A stretch of DNA of 64,000 nucleotides from Gnetum montanum (lineage: Eukaryota; Streptophyta; Gnetopsida; Gnetales; Gnetaceae). Where the stretch lies: contig MNCI01017637.1 in the NCBI GenBank assembly GCA_015680685.1, positions 1 through 64,000 of the forward strand, read 5' to 3'. Below the pieces are notes generated by a model that was given only the letters and a program-made list of their open reading frames with translations, searched no databases and was not told the DNA's origin. The position numbers and the translations under genes are program-made. Of the stretch, positions 57,171 through 64,000 are shown piece by piece; positions within the stretch are counted from its first letter, which is position 1, and every line of letters begins with the position of its first letter.

Positions 57171-58600
57171 GAGGTGGCCATCTCCCCCATGACTGAGTTG
57201 GAAGGAGAGGATCTGAAATAGTGAGCAGGGTTGTCCCTTCTCAGAGGTATTATGTGCACTAACTGTTCTAAATTCATGGAAGGGTTTGGTCTATTGCACA
57301 TTGACTAACAATCTCTTATCAAGGCTCTCAAGTTTGTATATGGTTATGGCCCCTGAAGGAAAGGTTGCATGAATAATGTAAGGTCCTTTCCACAATGTTT
57401 GAAATTTTGTGCATTGTGGCACATGTGTGGGGTTCCAGTAAAGAACCTTATCTCGTGGTTGATACTTAACCTTTCAAATCTTCAAGTCATGACATTGCTT
57501 GTTATATGCCTTGTGCAACTCATTTGATGATAGGGCAACTAATCAGTTTTCATCTAGCACGTTTAAAGTTGCCAACCTTTTGTTTTTGTGCTAGATTAAG
57601 ATTGAGGTGGAGGTCATAAGCCATTGATAGTGTACGAAGTTTGGTTTGAATTGGAAGTGTTGGAAGCTTTCTGTACACTAACTCATAGGGAGAGTAGCCT
57701 ATAGGGAGTTTCCAGGTGGAGCGGTATGCCCAAAGAGCATCATTCAGTTTAGTGCTCCAATCTTGCCTATACTTGCTAATTGTCCTAGTCAATATTTTAG
57801 TGATCTCCCTGTTAGTGACCTCAACTTGTCTATTAGCTTGGAGGTGATAAGGTGTAGTCAATTTATGTTCAACCCCTAAGTGTTACATTAACTTTTGAAA
57901 AGTTGCACCTGTGAAGTGTGTTCCATTATCCAAAACAAGTGCACGTGGCACACCAAATCTATTTATGATTTGTTGTTGCACAAATTGTGTAGCTGTAGAT
58001 GATGTGCAGTATTTAACAACAGTTGCTTTGGCCCATTTTGTTAGATAGTCTACATCAACTACAATGTAATCTTTTCCATTGGACATTAGTGTAATGGGCC
58101 CCATAAAGTCTATTCCCCAAATGTCGAAGGGTTCTAACGGTTGAATTCATTGTTGCAGACCCTTCATTTTAGTAGTCATTCCCCCATCATGTTAACAGAA
58201 CTCACAAGATTGGACGAATTCATGGGCATTCCAAAATAATGTTAGCCAATAATATCCTGCAAGTAAGATCTTAATAGTCATTTGTCTCCCTGCATAGTGA
58301 CCCCCACAAGGGCCCTCATGAGCATCTTGGAGAACTCTTTGTGGGTCTACCTCGGGCACACACCATCGAACTAAGCCATTAGGACACACTTTGTAAAGCT
58401 GTCCATTGATCTCCATGAAGTACTTAGCTTTGTGAGGAAACTGTTGTTTCATCCTAAGGTCCATCTCCTGTGGTGTTTGTTGCATAAGGAGATAGGTGAG
58501 AATGTTACTATACCAGTTCATCTCCATGGGTAGTTGGTTATTCACTACATCGACAAAGAGTGCTTTATCAAGAAAATGATCAGACATTACATATTCATCC
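57171..58600 (-). pseudogene. Ath-3 integrase
   Basis: 58192-58587 contains HEGPCGGHYAGRQ and ends FVQSCEFC, an intact HHCC finger. WGIDFMGPI (about 58105), LDNGTHF (about 57925) and NRQVEVTNRE (about 57815) keep all three catalytic residues. C-terminal QVEVTNREITKILTRT to PTLPIQTKLRT is open at 57550-57861. The frame breaks after each block (stops near 57880, 58145 and 58190). Confidence 0.87.
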
Positions 58601-59049
58601 TCTTTGCTATCCTAGCTCAACTAAGATAAATGATCTGCAACTACATTCTCGATGCCTTTCTGATCGATCATCGTTAGATTGAACTTCTGTAGAATTACTA
58701 GCCATTATATAATATGAGGGCTAACCATTGGCTTATTCATGAGGAACTAGATTGCACTATGATCTTTGTGGATGAACACTTTGTAACCTAACACATAGTG
58801 CCTAAACTTATCTAGTGCAAAAACTACAACCATTAATTCTTTCTCTGTAGTTGTGTAGTTAAGTTGTGCACCAACGATACTTCTACTTGCACAGTGGATG
58901 TAGTAAGGGCATTTTTGGTCATCTAACTATGTAATTATAGCTCCTAAGGCATAATTGGACACGTCAGTCATGATGTGGAATGGTCTGAACTAGTTAGGAG
59001 CTTGTAGAATGAGAGTTTCTACTAGCTTTTGTTTTAGGGTTTGGAATGC
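58601..59049 (-). pseudogene. Ath-3 RNase H
   Basis: Follows from the RT thumb. YYIHCASRSIVGAQLNYTTTEKELM near 58880 and FRHYVLGYKVFIHKDH near 58800 can be read, with several stops. The HxDH aspartate is kept. Confidence 0.75.
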
Positions 59050-59900
59050 TTATTCACATTTCTTGGTCCACTCAAAAGGTACATCCTTCTTTGTTAGCCC
59101 TACCAACAGTTTGGCAATCTTGGAGAAGGTCTCAATGAATTTCTTATAGTAGCTAGTGTATCCAAGGAATGACCAAATGTCTTTGACAGTTTCCGATTGA
59201 CGGGTGATTCCTTGGATAACCCTAATTTTATCTAGGTCTACCTCTATTCTTGCATGTGAAATCTTATGACCAAGTACTATGCCTTCTTGGACCATTAAAT
59301 GGCTTTTTTGCTAGTTGAGCCTTAGATTGGTTTCTATGCATCATTTTAGCACTTGCTCTAATCTGTCCAAGGCTTGATCAAAACTTGTCCCATAGGTGGA
59401 GAAGTTGTTCATAAAGACTTCCACTCCGTTCCCTATCTACTGTTGGAATATTCTTAGAACTAGACGTTGAAACATGGCAGAAGCATTACACAAGCCAAAC
59501 AACATTTGTTTATACGCAAACGTTCCCCAAGGACTGGTGAACGTTGTCTTGGCTTGGTCTTCTAGGGCTATCTATATTTGGTTGTATTCGCTATAACCAT
59601 CCAATAAACTGTAATAGCAATGCCCTACTATGGTATCTAAGACTTGGTCAACGAATGGTAACGAAAAGTGATCCTTAAATGTTGCCATGTTTAGTAGCCT
59701 AAAATCTATGCACACCCTCCATTTACCTCCCTTTTTAGGCATGATTACCAGAGGGCTAACCCATTTGCTATCAGCAATGGGATATATGAACCAAGCCTTA
59801 AGAAGTTGTTCTATTTCTTCTTTTACTACTTGCTTCAATTTTGGGTTTAATTTCCTCTGTGGTTGTTTTTGAGGTTTCATGGAGGGATCAGTGTAAATCC
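59050..59900 (-). pseudogene. Ath-3 reverse transcriptase
   Basis: 59572-59880: KLNPKLKQVVKEEIEQLLKAW, SPLVIMPKKGGKWRVCIDFRLLNMATF and FVDQVLDTIVGHCYY. After a stop the palm reads VFMNNFSTY near 59425: both catalytic aspartates are now Asn. 59050-59295: GIVLGHKISHARIEVD and FLGYTSYYKKFIETFSKIAK, the thumb. Confidence 0.88.
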
Positions 59901-60384
59901 TATGCTAGCATATCCTAGGATCTATTCGAGTTAATTCGGGATATGACTAGGCAAAGGCTTTTGACCACTTGTTTATTACTCTCAGTAGTCTTCCTTTTTT
60001 TTTGGAAGTAAGTCTTGTGTTGATGATTACCAATTTTCCATTTTCAAGGATCATATATTCCAGACTAGTGGGCAATGGTTTCAATTCTAGGAGCTCTTGT
60101 TTGAATTTTTCAGGAAATTCCAACTTCCCCTAGTTGATGTTTTCAAGGTTAAGGCTTGGAAGTTGGCAGCAGACTTGCTTTAGTGCATCTATGGTTTGAA
60201 TGTAAGTGTAAGTTATTTGCTCAGTTAGTTCCATAAACATTAGTGAGTTACCCTCTTGATCAACTATCAACCACTAGGTGTCTTCTTGTTGTGTGGCTGT
60301 TGCATACAGGCACTTTTGTATGTTAATGTTTTGTGCACACTGGTTACATGTAGGCAATGCTAAACTTTGCACAACCCATAATCT
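59901..60384 (-). other. Ath-3 linker between protease and reverse transcriptase
   Basis: Worn linker with many stops; no motif beyond continuity with the flanking pol parts. Corresponds to Ath-1 9540-10040. Confidence 0.6.
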
Positions 60385-60800
60385 CTACATGTAATTGCAT
60401 CCTATATCGTTGTATGTGATGCATGGAACCTTCTTCTTCTTGATCGTTCCAAAAGTGTTCTCCTTAGATATTTCTAGGGAAAGATCACGGATTCCTAGGC
60501 ATGCATCTATACTACTTAGCCACGCCCTTCCCATTATTATTGGGAAGTCCCCTTTACTGTTTGTCACTTATATCACTAGGAAATTAGTTGGGTACGACCA
60601 CCAACACATAGTGGTGATGATGTCCTCCACCAGTCCCAAGGGAATAGTGATGGATTGGTCAGCCAGCTCTAGGCGAATATTGCTCTTATTTAATGGAGGT
60701 AGGTTCCAAGCTTTGTACATTTCTTACAATATTAAGTTGACTCTAGAACCTGAATCTAGAAGAGCTTTGCATGGCTCATTCCCAATGATTTGGAGATAGA
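60385..60800 (-). pseudogene. Ath-3 protease
   Basis: GNEPCKALLDSGSRVNLIL near 60780-60725 holds an intact DSG active site. 60385-60567 has KGDFPIIMGRAWLSSIDACLGIRDLSLEIS, the second motif. A stop and frame change separate them. Confidence 0.85.
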
Positions 60801-62893
60801 TTAGAGGGCTTCCAGGATTAGAGAATTTCTTTGGAAGGTGTCCAACCTTGATCCAGTCAGTAAAGACATGTGTTAACATAATTGTATGTGTTGAGCTTGG
60901 TGTTTGGTTCAAAGGGATCTCTGAAGCTTTATTTGATGGGGAGGCATTTAGAAGTTCAACTGCTTGTGGTTGTAAGGGCTTAGTTGGATTCTTAGTTCTA
61001 AATAAAGGCCTTTTCTTCATAAAGTTGTTAGAACCAACAGTGGGTTGAGGATTTATAGCCTTTGTGGCATTGCGTTGCTGTGGTTGAGTAGGGAGTTCCC
61101 CTTGCATTGTTGGACCAGGTGGTAATGGAGCTATTGGTGTGAGAGTTGCAGATGGATTTGAAGGATGGTATATTTTTAGGTTATCTCCCCTAGGAGAAGG
61201 AGCTCTATAATACTCACAGGCTTGGTAGTGATGTTGTGATGTAATGTGACTAACAGAGTCACGTGGAGAGATTGGATGTTGCATGTACTAGCCATATGGG
61301 TAAGGTTGTCGATATTGGTATTGTTGCCTTGGTGGTGGCATCCCCCATGACTGTGGGTATTGCCACTATTGATGTTGCTCAATGGATTGTGACAGAGTTC
61401 CACTTGGATAATATGTTGAAGGTTGGTGAAACTACCTTGGGTTACCTTGGGGATAAGATAATCATCAGGGTGCTTGCCGTTTATTTAGTCATGGGTTGAG
61501 TGCATACACCCCAGACTCTTGTAGATGTGAGATCACTGGGTAACATCTCTTAGGATGGTCATATTGGCATATCTCGTATCCACTATCATTGACCATGTCT
61601 AAATCCACAACCTCTTTTGTGATGGCCATTTTGCCCTTACCCTTGTTACGTGCATTTTCCACTTCTCTCTTTTTCTTTTTGTCGTGGTCACTACCTCGCT
61701 CCCTAGATTCCTCTACAATTTTAAGAACAATTTCAAACCTACCATCAAGGGAGTCCCACATATACTCTACCTTTGTTGATACTTCTAATGTTAACTTTTG
61801 AAGAGACAAATTTTTCCTATTCACCATCTCTTCGAGTGGTGACTCCTNATTGATACTTCTAATGTTAACTTTTGGAGAGACAAATTTTTCCTATTCACCA
61901 TCTCTTCGAGTGGTGACTCCTCTTTCTCCTCACAAAATCTCACTTCCCTTTTTTGTAGGGAAGGATCTCAGTTGTATTCTTCCGCACTTTCTCTCTTTGG
62001 TAGCTCACCTTCTTCTTTGGAAACTTGCTCTAGCAGTCTATGAATTTTGGGCATACGTCCCAAGGGTTCTTCTTGTTTCATGCCTAAGTCCATCCACGAG
62101 ATGGTTTAGTTGATTCAGTTGTGAATAACCATGGCCAGGGCAACAATGTAACAGTGCATAATAGTGGCCCATGGCAGCATTCAAGGGTTTATGATTTCCT
62201 TGCTTTCATCCTTGGATTTGCTTCCACAGGTTAGACACTTGGGAGTACATTTGGTACTTATCATTGAATAGTTCTAACATTGTACTCCCCCTTCGAATGG
62301 ATTCTGGTTCTAAGGACTGGTATCAGCTTTCAACTTCTTTCACTAGTATCCTTGGGAACAACTTCAGTTTTTGCTATTCATTTTCTATGTTTTACAAGGC
62401 ACATGCATCATGGAATGCTTGTAAATGCTTTTGAGGATCAACGTTGTATCCCCCTTCAAATTGTGGGATGTTGTTCATGTCTAACCTCTTGATCCTACTA
62501 TCCTTTTGGTGCCTTGTTGGAACTCTTATGGCCTCCATTATATCTAGCATGCTTCTAGTTACAAGTAGGGGTTCTTCATGATCATCTTGTTCATAGCATC
62601 TATGGTGTCTACCTGGTTCCCTACTCTCCCTTCTTTTATGCATTGATTCTTTAGCGTGCCCTTGTCCTTGTTCTCGATTGTCTCGTCGATGACTTTCACT
62701 TCATTTTCCCTTATCCTCACGATTGGTTTCCCTATGACTACATCCAAACACTGAAGGAGAGGGTGAAGATGATGATGAAGGTAAAGAAGAAGGAGAACCA
62801 TTGCCATGATAGTGTTTTCTTACTTCTCTTCAGTGGTCTCAACCTTGATCGTGATCATGATTCGAATGTCTACCCATATCATGTGTTAGTGTT
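60801..62893 (-). pseudogene. gag: Ath-3 gag, 5' end cut off by Ath-4
   Basis: 62392-62643 reads MLDIMEAIRVPTRH, DMNNIPQFEGGYNVDPQKHLQAFHDACAL, the start of the gag core as in Ath-1. 61489-61827 has a charged stretch (RERGSDHDKKKKREVENARNKGKGK) and CQYDHPKRC. 60724-61284 is a Pro/Ser/Gln-rich tail running into protease. The His/Asp-rich part near 62850 ends at the Ath-4 insertion. Confidence 0.82.
61776..61921. other. Duplicated sequence around a single N
   Basis: 61776-61847 and 61850-61921 are 72-base copies with one difference, around the N at 61848. Likely assembly artefact; it breaks the gag frame artificially. Confidence 0.85.
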
Positions 62894-63654
62894 TGATGGG
62901 ACACAATATTGCAGTGCACCATCAAGTCTATAAATAAGAGGTGGCTCTCCCTTGTTTCTCATCTAGGCCTAGACCGTAGTGAAAATCTGGTAGTTTTTAC
63001 CCTCCAAAGATATAATAATTTCCATGTGCCTGGAGTAGGAACTCCAAAGTGAACGGATCTTTATTCGAGTAGACATTGTACTTGAACACAAGTTTGTGTA
63101 CGACAATAAAGACGAACTTCTTGGATAAACCTTGTAGTGCATGGAATAGGATAATTAGGACTTTATTTATAGTTATTTATTATTTGTTATTTAAATGCTT
63201 TATTAGTAATTAAATCTCTCTCAACCCTTCTCTCCTAGTTAAGTGCCTCAAGACGACCACTTCGAGCACGTGCGTTACGCTTGATGATCCTAGCAACGAC
63301 TAGCATTTGGTAACCAAGGTTGCATCGGTTCAGGGTGTGAACAGTAAGTGGGAACAGATGCTAATGCTATATTAATTAATGCTTAGTTAGTTAGTTAAAT
63401 TTAGTCAATTAGTCTCTTCATCCTTCACCTTAAAAGCTTAGGAGATAAAATAGAAAAGACATAAAAATCACATACCTCAGACTTACTTAACCATAGAACT
63501 ATGACAACTACAAGTAAGTCTGGGAAGACAACGAATGATTAACCTTAAGTGTTCCATGAGGTGTGTAGGCACTTAGTCTGTAGAGTTCGACCGGCTCGTG
63601 CGTGCTATGATTGTATTCGTATGGTTGAGTGTAGGGGTACCTCGACACTCATCA
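62894..63654 (+). repeat. Ath-4 5' LTR
   Basis: 761 bases, from TGATGGGACACAATATTGC to CACTCATCA. Lines up with the Ath-3 LTR over its length, including GTGAACGGATCTTTATTC. TATAAATA at 62929-62936 and AATAAA at 63105-63110. Confidence 0.88.
62929..62936 (+). promoter_or_regulatory. TATA box in Ath-4 LTR
   Basis: TATAAATA, 35 bases into the LTR, conserved with the other Ath LTRs. Confidence 0.6.
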
Positions 63655-63655
63655 T

Positions 63656-63673
63656 TGGCACCATTGTCGGGGA
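63656..63673 (+). promoter_or_regulatory. Primer binding site of Ath-4 (tRNA-Asp type)
   Basis: TGGCACCATTGTCGGGGA, three changes from the tRNA-Asp complement TGGCGCCGTTGCCGGGGA, all transitions. Best-kept primer site in the window. Confidence 0.85.
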
Positions 63674-63798
63674 CTAAGTGTTTGTGCGCTAAGTAGAACA
63701 TAGGAGATTATCCACATTTTTGGGAGCTTAAAAAAACCTTAGGGTTAGTTAAACAAAAATTTATATAACGGTTAAATAGCATACTAAATCAAATAACA

Positions 63799-64000
63799 AT
63801 GTCTTCTTCTAACAAGAGTAATTCACCACCTAGGGATTATACTAGAAACAATCGGCAATTAAAAACACATAACCAAAATCTGCCAATTCCTCAACAATAC
63901 CGAGTGGTATATACTCATCCCGATGAGTATATACTAGATTTTATCTTTATCTTCCATCAAGATGAACAACTGTGATGGAGAGATTTGCAAGGTAACATAG
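63799..64000 (+). pseudogene. gag: Ath-4 gag, 5' end
   Basis: ATG at 63799: MSSSNKSNSPPRDYTRNNR, then IPQQYRVVYTHPDEYILDF and FHQDEQL. One TGA interrupts (HQDEQL-stop-W, probably from TGG). Runs off the window. Confidence 0.8.

Larger units (their letters stand above)
54490..62893 (-). mobile_element. Ath-3: Athila-like element, truncated at the window side by Ath-4
   Basis: 3' LTR, purine tract, integrase, RNase H, reverse transcriptase, protease and most of gag on the minus strand. Its gag is interrupted at 62893 by Ath-4, so its gag start and 5' LTR lie beyond. The expected target duplication is TAGAC (54485-54489); its partner is outside the window. Confidence 0.88.
62894..64000 (+). mobile_element. 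Ath-4: Athila-like element, 5' part
   Basis: 5' LTR, primer site and gag start; the rest is beyond the window. Inserted head-on into the gag of Ath-3. The expected target duplication is GTGTT (62889-62893). Confidence 0.85.

Noticed and set aside
60395-60799. 134-residue plus-strand frame
   Set aside because: Opposite strand of the Ath-3 protease, which has an intact DSG motif.

Overview
This window looks like nuclear DNA from a land plant with a large, repeat-packed genome. I see no intact host gene, no tRNA or rRNA gene, no CRISPR array and nothing organellar or bacterial. The species cannot be fixed from the sequence; the deep nesting of old Ty3/gypsy elements and the LINE type would suit a gymnosperm or another giant-genome plant, but that is a guess. 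Nearly everything is long terminal repeat (LTR) retrotransposon sequence. Its reading frames are broken mostly by C-to-T and G-to-A changes (CAG/CAA to TAG/TAA, TGG to TAG/TGA), the usual decay of methylated DNA.

Layout, using my own labels. Bases 1-840 are AT-rich without genes. 850-1754 is a LINE reverse-transcriptase remnant. Ath-2 is a minus-strand Athila-like element cut into pieces: its 3' LTR is at 1760-2653, an extra ORF at 2880-5303, and further parts at 14386-15744 and 35378-38100. Ath-1 (5699-14380, plus) is a complete Athila-like element inserted into Ath-2 with a 5-bp target duplication GAAAG. Tat-1 (15745-35372, minus, 19.6 kb) is a complete Tat/Ogre-like element also inserted into Ath-2, with target duplication ATTAG. 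Tat-2 (about 38105-54489, plus) is a relative of Tat-1 lying against the broken end of Ath-2. Ath-3 (54490-62893, minus) is inserted into Tat-2. Ath-4 (62894 to the window end, plus) is inserted into the gag of Ath-3.

The Ath elements have the order LTR, tRNA-Asp-type primer site, gag, protease, reverse transcriptase, RNase H, integrase, purine tract, LTR. The Tat elements have gag, protease, a long insert, reverse transcriptase, RNase H, (second RNase H), integrase, and then short-repeat arrays.

The most interesting structure is in the Tat elements. In both, the stretch between protease and reverse transcriptase carries a multi-exon gene on the opposite strand. In Tat-1 it runs 23310-27510 with recognisable GT/AG splice sites. 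Its N-terminal part resembles a plant HAD/FCP1-like phosphatase (motif LVLDIGGVLC and a following region typical of that family), followed by a plant-retroelement ORF domain and a coiled-coil tail. Tat-2 has the homologous gene at about 44600-48470, in the same antisense orientation relative to its own pol. Short tandem repeats with a shared TTAAACTRGCA core flank the internal modules. Tat-1 also keeps a second, archaeal-type RNase H that Tat-2 has lost.

Three single N characters (2556, 14571, 61848) each sit between two near-identical copies of 46-72 bases and look like unmerged contig ends. A 166-base N run lies at 28096-28261.
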